A stretch of 64,000 bases of DNA, taken from Flavobacteriales bacterium 34_180_T64. Its GTDB lineage: Bacteria > Bacteroidota > Bacteroidia > Flavobacteriales > Flavobacteriaceae. Positions 25,755 to 33,994 of the stretch are shown piece after piece; position 1 is the stretch's first letter, and every line of letters begins with the position of its first letter. Position numbers and translations under genes: made by a program. Under the pieces are notes generated by a model, which worked only from the letters and a program-made list of their open reading frames with translations, was not told where the DNA came from and made no database searches. The stretch covers positions 186,001-250,000 of the forward strand of contig MAAR01000004.1 in the NCBI GenBank assembly GCA_002162765.1, written 5' to 3'.

Positions 25755-25827
25755 AGCGAGAGACCAGGTTCGAACTGGCGACATTCAGCTTGGAAGGCTG
25801 ACGCTCTACCAACTGAGCTACTCTCGC
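25755..25827 (-). tRNA. tRNA-Gly (anticodon TCC)
   Basis: On the minus strand a full cloverleaf is visible: acceptor GCGAGAG/CTCTCGC, D arm GCTCAGTTGGTAGAGC, anticodon stem TCAGC/GCTGA with loop CTTCCAA (anticodon TCC), and T arm CCAGTTCGAACCTGG. Length is 73 bases. The 3' CCA is not encoded. Confidence 0.97.
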
Positions 25828-25875
25828 ATTCCGGCGGCAAATATATTACTTCTTCTTAATCTAGACTAAAATTAT

Positions 25876-26301
25876 TTACATTTTTTTGACAAAATGATAA
25901 CCCAAAATTTTGAAGCCATGATTATAGTAGAATTTGTGGGAGGCATGATTTTGAACATAAGTATTAAGCTCAACCGATTCATAGCCTTTTAGACCTATAT
26001 AGTTAAATATCCATTCCATAAATTGCTTCCCAATACCTTTGCTTCTATAAGATTCTTCCAGAAAAACATGATCAATTTCAATACTTTTTCCTGAATAATG
26101 ACGTGTACAAAACCATAATCCTGTAACTCCAATTAATGTCTCTCCATCAAAAACTCCAGCACATTCGTAGTTTTGATGTACCATTTCAGAAAATCTCTGT
26201 TCTAATATTTTGGACGAAATCTTATTTTCGTTAAGTTTTTGAACTAAAGGAACAACAGAATTAATATGCTCCTTCTTTATAATTTTAAAAGTTATCTCCA
26301 T
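25876..26301 (-). CDS. GNAT family N-acetyltransferase
   Basis: 141 residues from the ATG at 26301. The acetyl-CoA binding loop is in SYRSKGIGKQFMEWI (the R/Q-x-x-G-x-G/A motif). Strand 4 is IEIDHVFLEE, and the C-terminal part NHASHKFYYNHGFKILGYHF is typical of GNAT. It transfers an acetyl group from acetyl-CoA to an amine; the substrate is unknown. A longer version from 26349 would add a hydrophobic leader, which is unlikely for a cytosolic GNAT, and would run into the divergent promoter. Confidence 0.85.
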   Translation of the reverse strand: MEITFKIIKKEHINSVVPLVQKLNENKISSKILEQRFSEMVHQNYECAGVFDGETLIGVTGLWFCTRHYSGKSIEIDHVFLEESYRSKGIGKQFMEWIFNYIGLKGYESVELNTYVQNHASHKFYYNHGFKILGYHFVKKM

Positions 26302-26336
26302 TATGAACGTGTTTATGTGAAGATAAATAATTTGGT

Positions 26337-26344
26337 TAAGTTTG
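26337..26344 (+). promoter_or_regulatory. Bacteroidetes -7 box for the VanY-like gene
   Basis: TAAGTTTG matches TAnnTTTG, 18 bases before the ATG at 26363. It excludes an upstream in-frame start at 26342 that lies within the box. Confidence 0.5.
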
Positions 26345-26362
26345 AACACACTGATTTTAAAA

Positions 26363-27094
26363 ATGACTAGAAAACAATTTATAAAACTTTCAACGCTTGC
26401 TGGGATTACGCTTTCAGTACATCCATTATTTGCATTTCAAAATGAAAAGACATTAACCTATGACGAACTAATTGGTAAAGGGCTACCTAAACTCTATGGC
26501 AATGGTTATAAACTCAAATTAGAAGTACATCTCGCCTTTCTAAATATGCAAAAAGAAGCTCAAAAAAGTGACGTATCTATAAAAATCGTGTCTAGTTATA
26601 GAAGCTTTAAACATCAAAATGATATTTGGCAACGTAAATTTAAAACATACATTTCCACTGGAATGACACCAAAGAACGCCATCGATAAAATTATTGAATA
26701 TTCCACTATTCCTGGCACATCAAGGCATCATTGGGGAACCGAAATCGACATCATTGATACAAATGCAAATCAACCTAAACAGGTATTAGCGCCAAGTAAT
26801 TTTGGGCCTATTGGCCCTTATTATCCCTTAAAACAATGGATGGACGTGCATGCAAATTCATTTGGCTTCTATTTAGTCTACACAAATCTTCCAAAAAGAA
26901 AAGGTTTTAAATATGAACCTTGGCATTATAGCTATAAACCTTTATCCTCAAATTATCTTAAAGCCTATCGAAATTTAGATCTTAATCAGCTTGTGAAAAA
27001 CGAAGCCCTTTTAGGCGGCGAATATTTCACCAATGCATTTACAGACAGCTACTTAAATGAAAATTTATTGGATATTAATCCGGAACTTTTGTAA
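26363..27094 (+). CDS. M15 family D-alanyl-D-alanine carboxypeptidase (VanY-like)
   Basis: 243 residues. The zinc site is in SRHHWGTEIDIID (His and Asp ligands) and EPWHYSY (His ligand), with SSYRSFKHQNDIW as the upstream family motif. It trims D-Ala from peptidoglycan stem peptides in the periplasm. The N-terminus TRKQFIKLSTLAG followed by a hydrophobic stretch resembles a twin-arginine signal with one arginine replaced by lysine. The following M48 peptidase gene is 26 bases away, so both may share the transcript. Confidence 0.9.
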   Translation: MTRKQFIKLSTLAGITLSVHPLFAFQNEKTLTYDELIGKGLPKLYGNGYKLKLEVHLAFLNMQKEAQKSDVSIKIVSSYRSFKHQNDIWQRKFKTYISTGMTPKNAIDKIIEYSTIPGTSRHHWGTEIDIIDTNANQPKQVLAPSNFGPIGPYYPLKQWMDVHANSFGFYLVYTNLPKRKGFKYEPWHYSYKPLSSNYLKAYRNLDLNQLVKNEALLGGEYFTNAFTDSYLNENLLDINPELL

Positions 27095-27120
27095 ATTTAA
27101 AACTATTAAACTCAATTAAT

Positions 27121-27891
27121 ATGAGAGGTAAGAATTTAAAATACAGACTATTAATAGGTGTTGCGATTGCATTATTTTTTGTAATTAAAAGATGTAATCA
27201 GAGAGAAGTCAATCCTTATACGGGTAGAACTCAAACAATTTCTATGACGCCAGACAAGGAAATTGCAATAGGCTTGCAAAGTAAACCTCAAATGACTCAG
27301 CAGCATGGTGGTTTACATTCAAACAATGAATATCAAACCTATGTAGATAACGTTGGCAATAAACTCGTTAATAATAGCATTGCTAAAGAAACGCCTTATA
27401 AATATGAATTTCACTTGTTAGCTGATTCAAATACAATTAATGCATTTGCACTTCCCGGTGGACAAGTATTTATTACGTTCGCATTATTTTCAAAGCTCGA
27501 AAATGAAGACCAATTGGCTGGTGTTTTAGGTCATGAAATTGGCCATGTATTAGGAAGACATAGTGCAGAGCGTATAGCTGAAAGCGAATATTGGCAGGGG
27601 TTAGTTACTGCTGGATCGGTAGGAGGTGATATTGGTGGGTTAGTTAGTGGAATTGGGCAAAACACGTTGCTCACTAATGGTCGAGATGACGAGTTGGAAA
27701 GTGATGACCTTGGCATTAAATTTATGCTTGATGCTGGATATAATCCTGAAGCTATGATTGGAGTCATGGAGATTTTAAAAACAGCAGCCGGACCAAACCG
27801 GATTCCAGAAATGCAAAGTACGCATCCTGATCCTGAAAATAGAATAGAAAAAATAAGAGCTGCAATTGCTAAATATAAAAAAACTCCTTAA
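27121..27891 (+). CDS. M48 family metallopeptidase
   Basis: 256 residues. One N-terminal membrane helix (about 8-24) would anchor it with the catalytic part in the periplasm. The zinc motif is HEIGH (H138, E139, H142), with the third ligand in the ELESDDLGIKFMLDAGY segment. In E. coli related M48 proteins (LoiP, BepA) take part in outer-membrane protein quality control. The cysteine near the N-terminus (KRCN) does not fit a lipobox. The stop codon lies inside the terminator hairpin. Confidence 0.92.
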   Translation: MRGKNLKYRLLIGVAIALFFVIKRCNQREVNPYTGRTQTISMTPDKEIAIGLQSKPQMTQQHGGLHSNNEYQTYVDNVGNKLVNNSIAKETPYKYEFHLLADSNTINAFALPGGQVFITFALFSKLENEDQLAGVLGHEIGHVLGRHSAERIAESEYWQGLVTAGSVGGDIGGLVSGIGQNTLLTNGRDDELESDDLGIKFMLDAGYNPEAMIGVMEILKTAAGPNRIPEMQSTHPDPENRIEKIRAAIAKYKKTP

Positions 27892-27905
27892 AAGGAGTTT
27901 TTTTA
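27877..27905 (+). terminator. Rho-independent terminator overlapping the M48 stop codon
   Basis: Stem AAAAAAACTCCTT (27877-27889) with AAGGAGTTTTTTT (27892-27904), loop AA. The TAA stop of the M48 gene (27889-27891) is at the loop. The A-tract/T-tract symmetry lets it work in both directions, also serving the convergent ankyrin gene. Confidence 0.85.
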
Positions 27906-27946
27906 TACTTAACTAACTAAATTTTAAACTGTCTTAGTCTCTCAGT

Positions 27947-28348
27947 TTAACTTTTTCTTTTAGATGCTTCAAAATTACTGATAACTTCTAACACGTCTTG
28001 AGCATTTGATAATTCAGCGTAATTTTCAGCGGTCATACCTCTGTCCGATTTCTTATTTAACTCCGCTCCGTTTTTAATTAACAATTTCAAAATTTCAACT
28101 CTGTTATACTTTGCAGCATACATAGCTGGTGTCATACCATTAGATTTTCTGTTTACATCCTCTCCTAAGGCTATAAGCTTTTCAACTGTTACTAAATCTC
28201 CTTTAGCAATAGATGTACAAAAAGGGCTTACCGAAAAAATGGCTTTTGTGATTGTAAAATTGCTAGAACTGTCTACTGAATTGTTAGCATTTACAGAGCT
28301 CATAGAGAACCCTAATGCGATTGCGATAATTAATACTGATTTTCTCAT
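27947..28348 (-). CDS. Secreted ankyrin-repeat protein
   Basis: 133 residues. The signal peptide (1-22, ending VNANN) is followed by a spacer and about two to three ankyrin repeats: CTSIAKGDLVTVEKLIALG, SNGMTPAMYAAKYNRVEILKL and SDRGMTAENYAELSNAQDV. It is small and probably periplasmic, where it would act through protein binding. No partner is evident next to it. It converges on the M48 gene at a shared terminator. Confidence 0.85.
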   Translation of the reverse strand: MRKSVLIIAIALGFSMSSVNANNSVDSSSNFTITKAIFSVSPFCTSIAKGDLVTVEKLIALGEDVNRKSNGMTPAMYAAKYNRVEILKLLIKNGAELNKKSDRGMTAENYAELSNAQDVLEVISNFEASKRKS

Positions 28349-28584
28349 GATGAAAGATTTTAATTAAATTGATTTGTTTTTTGATTATAATAAAGAGACG
28401 ATATTCATTCTAAACTGTTACACATGAAAATCACAAATAACATTTTTTTAACATTTTAGTATCAAATCTGTTAAGAACATATTAATTTTAGTCTTAGAAT
28501 TAACATTTGGTATAGAATCATTTAATATTTATACCACCTAATTAATTTGTGCTATAGATATTTATGTTTAGTCTTTTAAACTTT

Positions 28585-28592
28585 TATCTTTG
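28585..28592 (+). promoter_or_regulatory. Bacteroidetes -7 box for gpmI
   Basis: TATCTTTG lies 19 bases before the gpmI ATG. The preceding 230 bases, back to the ankyrin gene, are AT-rich and show nothing else recognisable. Confidence 0.6.
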
Positions 28593-28611
28593 AACATTAA
28601 AGCGTTTTAAT

Positions 28612-30132
28612 ATGAATAAAAAAGTGATTTTAATGATATTAGATGGTTGGGGCATGTCTCCTGATCCAAAAGTTTCAGCAATAGATAATGCCGATACTCC
28701 ATTTATAGATTCACTTTATAACACCTACTCTCATGCCTCGTTGCGAACCGATGGTTTGCACGTAGGTTTACCTGACGGTCAGATGGGAAACAGCGAGGTT
28801 GGCCATATGAATCTTGGAGCTGGTCGTATTGTTTATCAAGACCTAGTTAAAGTTAATTTAGCCATTAAGAATAAAACCATATCCCAAGAAAAAACCTTAA
28901 TTGATGCTTTTAATTATGCGAAATCAAATGATAAGCCTATTCATTTTTTAGGTTTATTAAGTGATGGTGGTGTACATTCACACATAAATCATCTGCTAGG
29001 TTTAATTGATGCAGTACAAGATTTTGGTGTACAGGAATCATTTGTTCATGCATTTACAGATGGACGCGATGTTGATCCAAAATCTGGATTCGGATTCATT
29101 ACGTCTCTAGAAACTCATATAAAAAACACCAACACTAAACTCGCGAGTGTTACTGGGCGTTATTATGCAATGGACAGAGACAAACGCTGGGAACGCATAA
29201 AACTGGCCTATGACACCCTTGTAAATAGCATTGGTGAGACTTCCAAAAACGCGACACACTCTATTCAGAAAAGTTATGAAAATGGTATCACCGATGAGTT
29301 TATAAAACCAATTGTTATGATGGATGATGAAGATCGACCTGTTGCAACTATTAAAGATGGAGATGTCGTTATTTTTTTCAATTTCAGAACTGATAGAGGT
29401 CGTGAATTGACTGAAGTTTTAACGCAAAACGATTTTCATGAACAAAACATGCATACTTTAGATTTGCATTATGTGACACTTACAAATTATGATGATTCGT
29501 TCAATAATATTAATGTCGTTTTTAATAAAGACAATCTAAACAACACATTAGGTGAAATCCTAGAAAAGCATAATAAAACACAGCTTAGAATTGCTGAAAC
29601 AGAAAAATATCCTCATGTAACTTTTTTCTTTTCTGGTGGTCGTGAAACGCCATTTAATGGTGAAAAACGCATCTTACGAAATTCGCCAAAAGTTGCAACC
29701 TACGATTTAAAACCAGAAATGAGTGCCTATGAATTGAGAGACGCGTTAATACCTGAGTTGCAAAATGGGAACACTGATTTTGTGTGTTTAAATTTTGCCA
29801 ATGGTGACATGGTTGGACACACAGGAGTGATGGAAGCCGCTATTAAGGCCTGTGAGGCAGTCGATATTTGTGTGAAAGATGTTATCTCTTCTGCTTTAGA
29901 AAATAATTACACAACTATTTTAATTGCTGACCATGGGAATTGTGAAACTATGATTAATCCCGACGGTTCTCCACATACATCTCATACTACAAATCCGGTT
30001 CCAATACTTCTAATCGACTCGGAAAAAACTGTTATTAAGGACGGAGTTCTTGGAGATATTGCGCCTACGATATTAAAACTAATGGGAATCGAACAACCCG
30101 AAAGCATGACACAACATGCTTTAATTGATTAA
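28612..30132 (+). CDS. gpmI: 2,3-Bisphosphoglycerate-independent phosphoglycerate mutase
   Basis: 506 residues, alkaline-phosphatase superfamily. The metal-binding D11 is in MILDGWG, and the phosphorylated serine is S61 in GQMGNSEVGHMNLGAGR. Further signatures are FTDGRDVDP, NFRTDRGRE and the C-terminal metal site IADHGNCE with SHTTNPVP. It interconverts 3- and 2-phosphoglycerate in glycolysis with two metal ions, usually manganese. Length is normal. Confidence 0.97.
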   Translation: MNKKVILMILDGWGMSPDPKVSAIDNADTPFIDSLYNTYSHASLRTDGLHVGLPDGQMGNSEVGHMNLGAGRIVYQDLVKVNLAIKNKTISQEKTLIDAFNYAKSNDKPIHFLGLLSDGGVHSHINHLLGLIDAVQDFGVQESFVHAFTDGRDVDPKSGFGFITSLETHIKNTNTKLASVTGRYYAMDRDKRWERIKLAYDTLVNSIGETSKNATHSIQKSYENGITDEFIKPIVMMDDEDRPVATIKDGDVVIFFNFRTDRGRELTEVLTQNDFHEQNMHTLDLHYVTLTNYDDSFNNINVVFNKDNLNNTLGEILEKHNKTQLRIAETEKYPHVTFFFSGGRETPFNGEKRILRNSPKVATYDLKPEMSAYELRDALIPELQNGNTDFVCLNFANGDMVGHTGVMEAAIKACEAVDICVKDVISSALENNYTTILIADHGNCETMINPDGSPHTSHTTNPVPILLIDSEKTVIKDGVLGDIAPTILKLMGIEQPESMTQHALID

Positions 30133-30179
30133 TATTTGAATTTTTTTTTTGCTATTTTAGCAATGCTTAATGACCAGAT

Positions 30180-30584
30180 ATGAATTTTCAAGATAAATTA
30201 ATATTGGCCATCGATTTTGATGGAACAATTGTAGAGGATGCTTATCCAAAAATTGGTAAGCCTCGCATATTCGCATTTGAAACTTTAAAACGCTTTCAAG
30301 AAGATGGTCATCGTTTAATCTTATGGACTTATAGAAGCGGCCTTAGACTTGAAGAAGCTGTTCAATTTTGTAAAAACCATGGCATCACGTTTTATGCTGT
30401 GAATAAAAGTTTTCCAGAGGAACAATTTGATTATAGCAAAAGCCGAAAAATATACGCAGATTTATTTATAGATGATCGCAATATTGGTGGTGTATTAGGC
30501 TGGGGAGAAGTGTATCAAATGATTACAAACGAAACTCCAGACAAAAAAGCATTGAAGAAGAAAAAAGGGTTCTTCAGATTTTAA
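30180..30584 (+). CDS. Small HAD-like hydrolase
   Basis: 134 residues. HAD motif I is AIDFDGTIVED (D12 nucleophile, D14 acid), motif II is LILWTYRSG, and the C-terminal acidic motif is LFIDDRNIGG. It is a capless, minimal HAD protein like Bacteroides BT0820-type proteins, often annotated as hydrolase. The likely substrate is a small phosphorylated compound; it cannot be named. It starts 47 bases after gpmI and meets the CoA-transferase gene tail to tail. Confidence 0.85.
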   Translation: MNFQDKLILAIDFDGTIVEDAYPKIGKPRIFAFETLKRFQEDGHRLILWTYRSGLRLEEAVQFCKNHGITFYAVNKSFPEEQFDYSKSRKIYADLFIDDRNIGGVLGWGEVYQMITNETPDKKALKKKKGFFRF

Positions 30585-30586
30585 TT

Positions 30587-31858
30587 CTAACTATTTGCCA
30601 TTTCAAAATATTGCTTACCAATTGTCTCTCTATGATCTGGATGCGCAATATTAACCAATGCTTTCACGCGCTCCTTTATAGTCTTCCCATATAAGTTAGC
30701 AATACCATATTCGGTAATAATGTAATGCACATGAGATCGTGTAGTTACAACACCTGCTCCAGCTTTTAAACTTGGTACAATTCGACTAATTCCGTGTCTC
30801 GTTACAGATGGCAAAGCAATAATTGCCTTTCCGCCTTCACTCAAAGAAGCCCCTCTAATAAAATCCATCTGACCTCCTACTCCGGAGTACATTTTTGCGC
30901 CTATAGAATCAGCACATACCTGTCCAGATAAATCAACTTCTATCGCTGAATTTATGGCAACCATTTTTGGATTTTGTTTAATAATTGAGACGTCATTCAC
31001 ATAATCTGATGCGCGCATTTCAACAAAAGGATTGTCATCAACATAATCATATAATCGTTTTGATCCCATTAAAAATGTGGCCAGTGATCGTCCAGGATTA
31101 ATACCTTTGTAGTTTCCATTGATGACATCTTTTAAGATTAAATCAATAACTCCATCGGAAAACATTTCGGTATGTAATCCTAAATTTTTATGATTTGTTA
31201 ATCGCGTCAACACAGCATTAGGAATGGTTCCAATTCCCATTTGAAGCGTACTTTTGTCATCAATTAAACTTGCAACAAAATCTCCAATTTTACCTTCAAC
31301 TATGGTTGGTTCTGGAATAAAATGAGTTGGTAATGGCTCATCACACTCAACAAATACGTCAATTTCTGAAATATGAATAATGCCGTCGCCATGTGTTCTT
31401 GGCATTTGCTTATTTACTTGGGCAATAACATAGTCGGCATTATCAATTGCTGCCAGCGTAGCTTCAACAGAAACGCCTAAAGAACAATAACCATGTTTAT
31501 CTGGAACAGAAACATGGATTAATGCCACGTCTAAATCGACAATATTTCGTTTGAACAATAAAGGCAATTCACTTAAAAAAACCGGTGTATATGATCCATT
31601 TCCTGCTTTTAGAGTGTGTCTCACATTTTTCCCAATAAAAAAGGAATTAACATGAAAACTTTCGCTTAACTCAGGATTTGCATATGGTGCTTCTCCTTCA
31701 GTATGCAATTGGCAAACCTCAACATTCCTAAGTTCTTCATGTCTTGCAGACATAGCTTTAATCAACACTTGAGGTGCAGCAGCCGCCGCTTGTATATAAA
31801 CTCTATGATTTGATTTAATTATTTCTACAGCCTTTTCTGCACTTACAGATTTATACAT
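30587..31858 (-). CDS. Acetyl-CoA hydrolase/transferase family protein
   Basis: 423 residues, 4-hydroxybutyrate/acetate CoA-transferase group. The catalytic glutamate E231 is in LGLHTEMFSDGVI, preceded by the glycine-rich MGIGTIPNAVL loop; GGQMDFIRGA and EYGIANLYGKT are further family signatures. It moves CoA between acyl-CoA and a carboxylate. Flavobacterial members are usually annotated as 4-hydroxybutyrate CoA-transferase, but the substrate cannot be shown from sequence. Its own promoter lies 20 bases upstream. Confidence 0.9.
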   Translation of the reverse strand: MYKSVSAEKAVEIIKSNHRVYIQAAAAAPQVLIKAMSARHEELRNVEVCQLHTEGEAPYANPELSESFHVNSFFIGKNVRHTLKAGNGSYTPVFLSELPLLFKRNIVDLDVALIHVSVPDKHGYCSLGVSVEATLAAIDNADYVIAQVNKQMPRTHGDGIIHISEIDVFVECDEPLPTHFIPEPTIVEGKIGDFVASLIDDKSTLQMGIGTIPNAVLTRLTNHKNLGLHTEMFSDGVIDLILKDVINGNYKGINPGRSLATFLMGSKRLYDYVDDNPFVEMRASDYVNDVSIIKQNPKMVAINSAIEVDLSGQVCADSIGAKMYSGVGGQMDFIRGASLSEGGKAIIALPSVTRHGISRIVPSLKAGAGVVTTRSHVHYIITEYGIANLYGKTIKERVKALVNIAHPDHRETIGKQYFEMANS

Positions 31859-31878
31859 AACTATCCTATTTTACTTCG

Positions 31879-31886
31879 CAAAATTA
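31879..31886 (-). promoter_or_regulatory. Bacteroidetes -7 box for the CoA-transferase gene
   Basis: On the minus strand TAATTTTG matches TAnnTTTG, 20 bases before the ATG at 31858. Confidence 0.5.
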
Positions 31887-31957
31887 TTAATAATATAACT
31901 CTAAAAAGCTGTCGAATATCATGTTTCATTAAAAAAGAATACAATTTTAATTTTAAG

Positions 31958-31965
31958 TATCTTTG
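31958..31965 (+). promoter_or_regulatory. Bacteroidetes -7 box for map
   Basis: TATCTTTG lies 16 bases before the ATG at 31982 and would drive the map-cupin-FGE-like-methyltransferase operon. Confidence 0.6.
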
Positions 31966-31981
31966 CCATTATTTTTGAATT

Positions 31982-32800
31982 ATGATTATAGTTAAAACAA
32001 AAGAGGAAATAGAATTAATGCGTGAAAGCGCTTTGGTAGTTTCCAAAACATTAGGCATGCTTGCTAAGGAAGTTAAGCCAGGAGTTACAACGTTGCAATT
32101 GGATAAGCTTGCTGAAGAATTTATTCGTGAACAAGGTGCTATACCTGGATTTTTAGGCCTATATGACTTTCCGAATACACTTTGTATGAGTCCAAATAGT
32201 CAAGTTGTTCATGGGTTTCCCACCGACGAACCTCTAAAAGAAGGTGGAATCATCTCAATCGATTGTGGCGCCATAAAAAATGACTTTTATGGTGATCATG
32301 CGTATACGTTTGCTGTGGGTGAAATTGCTCCTGAAACCGAAAAGTTACTACAGGTAACTAAAGAATCCTTATATGTTGGTATTAGAGCCTTAAAAGTTGG
32401 AAATCGTGTAGGTGATGTTGGGTATGCTATTCAAAAGTATTGCGAAGATCATGGCTATGGTGTCGTTAGAGAATTGGTAGGGCATGGATTAGGACGAAAA
32501 ATGCATGAAGACCCAGAAATGCCCAACTATGGCAAACGTGGTCGAGGTAAAAAATTTATTGAAGGTATGGTTGTTGCCATAGAGCCTATGATAAACATGG
32601 GGACCCATCGCATCAAGCATCATAACGATGGTTGGACGATAACCACATTAGATAACAAACCTTCTGCTCACTTCGAACATGATGTAGCTATTGTTAATGG
32701 TAAACCAGAATTACTATCAACGTTTGCATATGTCTATGAGGCTTTAGGAATTGAAAGTAACGAAGAGAATGAATTTAGACAACACGAATTAGTTTTATAA
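31982..32800 (+). CDS. map: Methionine aminopeptidase, type I
   Basis: 272 residues, M24 family. The five metal ligands are all visible: two Asp in SIDCGAIKNDFYGDHAYTF, His in VGHGLGRKMHE, Glu in VAIEPMINMG, and Glu in HFEHDVAIV. It removes N-terminal methionine from new proteins. In many bacteria map is in the ribosomal protein operon; here it heads a small operon with a cupin gene 2 bases downstream. It has a C-terminal tail of about 25 residues beyond the catalytic core. Confidence 0.96.
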   Translation: MIIVKTKEEIELMRESALVVSKTLGMLAKEVKPGVTTLQLDKLAEEFIREQGAIPGFLGLYDFPNTLCMSPNSQVVHGFPTDEPLKEGGIISIDCGAIKNDFYGDHAYTFAVGEIAPETEKLLQVTKESLYVGIRALKVGNRVGDVGYAIQKYCEDHGYGVVRELVGHGLGRKMHEDPEMPNYGKRGRGKKFIEGMVVAIEPMINMGTHRIKHHNDGWTITTLDNKPSAHFEHDVAIVNGKPELLSTFAYVYEALGIESNEENEFRQHELVL

Positions 32801-32802
32801 TT

Positions 32803-33114
32803 ATGAATATTTCAGACATACCACAAAAGGAATTATTACCAGGAATTAAAGCGCGTTTTGTTCATACTGAAAATAATACCATCGGTTTTATTGAACTTGA
32901 TGCTAACGCTCTGCTTCCTGAACATGCACACATTCATGAGCAAACAACACAAGTTCTTGAAGGCCAATTGGAGCTTACAATTGATGGTGTTGTTCAAGTT
33001 TTAAACCCTGGAATGCTTGTCACAATTCCTTCAAATACCATTCACAGTGCCAAAGCCTTGTCTTTTTGTAAGGTAACTGACGTGTTTTCTCCTGTTCGAG
33101 AAGATTATAAATAA
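32803..33114 (+). CDS. Small cupin-domain protein
   Basis: 103 residues, one cupin domain. Motif 1 is LPEHAHIHEQTTQVLEGQLEL with H, H and E/Q metal ligand positions; motif 2 is LVTIPSNTIHSA with its histidine. It probably binds a divalent metal. Many such single-domain cupins are uncharacterised or act as dioxygenases, isomerases or sugar-binding regulators. It lies 2 bases after map, so it is co-transcribed. Confidence 0.85.
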   Translation: MNISDIPQKELLPGIKARFVHTENNTIGFIELDANALLPEHAHIHEQTTQVLEGQLELTIDGVVQVLNPGMLVTIPSNTIHSAKALSFCKVTDVFSPVREDYK

Positions 33115-33128
33115 ACACGATTCATCTG

Positions 33129-33251
33129 ATGCAGTATAATCTTAAAGACGCATTGTATAATACGGAATGGAAAGAACCTATGATGGCACAAATCAATAAT
33201 GAAACGGTTTCAGAAAATCAATCTAATTTTGAAAATAAAGTTAATCAATAG
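33129..33251 (+). CDS. Possible 40-residue protein
   Basis: An ATG-started frame of 40 codons (starts MQYNLKDALYNTEW, ends NFENKVNQ) fills the gap between the cupin gene (14 bases before) and the FGE-like gene (10 bases after). The spacing fits an operon gene and the composition (polar, N/E/K rich, no membrane segment) is not random low-complexity. No homology is recognised. It could instead be a remnant of a larger gene. Evidence is spacing only. Confidence 0.35.
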   Translation: MQYNLKDALYNTEWKEPMMAQINNETVSENQSNFENKVNQ

Positions 33252-33261
33252 GTTTATTAGA

Positions 33262-33990
33262 ATGAAATGTGTATTAACGTTTTTATTTTGTTTTGTAATG
33301 ACACAGGTCTTATGTCAAAATATTAAAGACTATAAAAATCCGCCAGGTACAATTAAATTAAATGATAGTCTATTTATTGATGTGGCTCCAGTTGACAATC
33401 TAATGTATTTAGAATACTTTCAAAACCATGAGCGTCTTTCAACGAAAAAGATGGATATCTTTTTGAAAAACAGTAAGAATTATGGGATAAACAGAAAACC
33501 ATTTTATCCAGTAATTGAAGATTTAGATTACTTTAAATTTCGTGTTTCAAATATATTGAACTATTCTCAGCATCCTAAGTTCCAAAGATATCCTGCGATT
33601 GAAATCACCAAAACAGAGGCAGAATCTTATTGTGAATGGAGAACGAAAGCAGTATTACTCAATTATGCTATTATTTCAAAAACAGCAAAAGACAGAATGA
33701 AATATGCTAAAAAATTAATCTATCGATTGCCCACTAAAGATGAATTTTTAAAAGCAGTTGAAGTCTTCGGGTATTTAAAAAAACCTGTTAAAGGTGATGA
33801 TTCCATCCCTTTTTCACCATATAGATTGAGGTATAAAAGAAAGTATAAAAGGTCTTTGTTTCTAAAAAACAACTTATCAGAATACACTATAGACAGTTTA
33901 CCTTTTGGAAATAATTGGAGAAATAAAACTACCTTTAAAGACCCAAACGACTATACAGGGTTTAGATGTGTTTGTGAAATTATTGAATAG
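33262..33990 (+). CDS. Secreted protein with divergent FGE/sulfatase-modifying domain
   Basis: 242 residues from the ATG at 33262. The signal peptide ends at VLCQ. The rest shows the frame of an FGE-sulfatase (SUMF1-like) domain: the N-terminal VAPVDNLMYLEYF, the middle YPAIEITKTEAESYCEW, then YRLPTKDEF, and the end TGFRCVCEI. The domain is short and has lost the usual catalytic cysteine region before the C-terminal GFR, so enzyme activity is unlikely. Flavobacterial gliding/T9SS lipoproteins GldJ and GldK use the same fold as structural parts, but this protein lacks a lipobox and is smaller. The role is unknown. Confidence 0.75.
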   Translation: MKCVLTFLFCFVMTQVLCQNIKDYKNPPGTIKLNDSLFIDVAPVDNLMYLEYFQNHERLSTKKMDIFLKNSKNYGINRKPFYPVIEDLDYFKFRVSNILNYSQHPKFQRYPAIEITKTEAESYCEWRTKAVLLNYAIISKTAKDRMKYAKKLIYRLPTKDEFLKAVEVFGYLKKPVKGDDSIPFSPYRLRYKRKYKRSLFLKNNLSEYTIDSLPFGNNWRNKTTFKDPNDYTGFRCVCEIIE

Positions 33991-33994
33991 AAAA

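Noticed and set aside
30149-30163. TTGCTA/TAGCAA hairpin after gpmI
   Set aside because: The T run precedes the stem instead of following it, and the stem is weak, so it is not a clear terminator on either strand.
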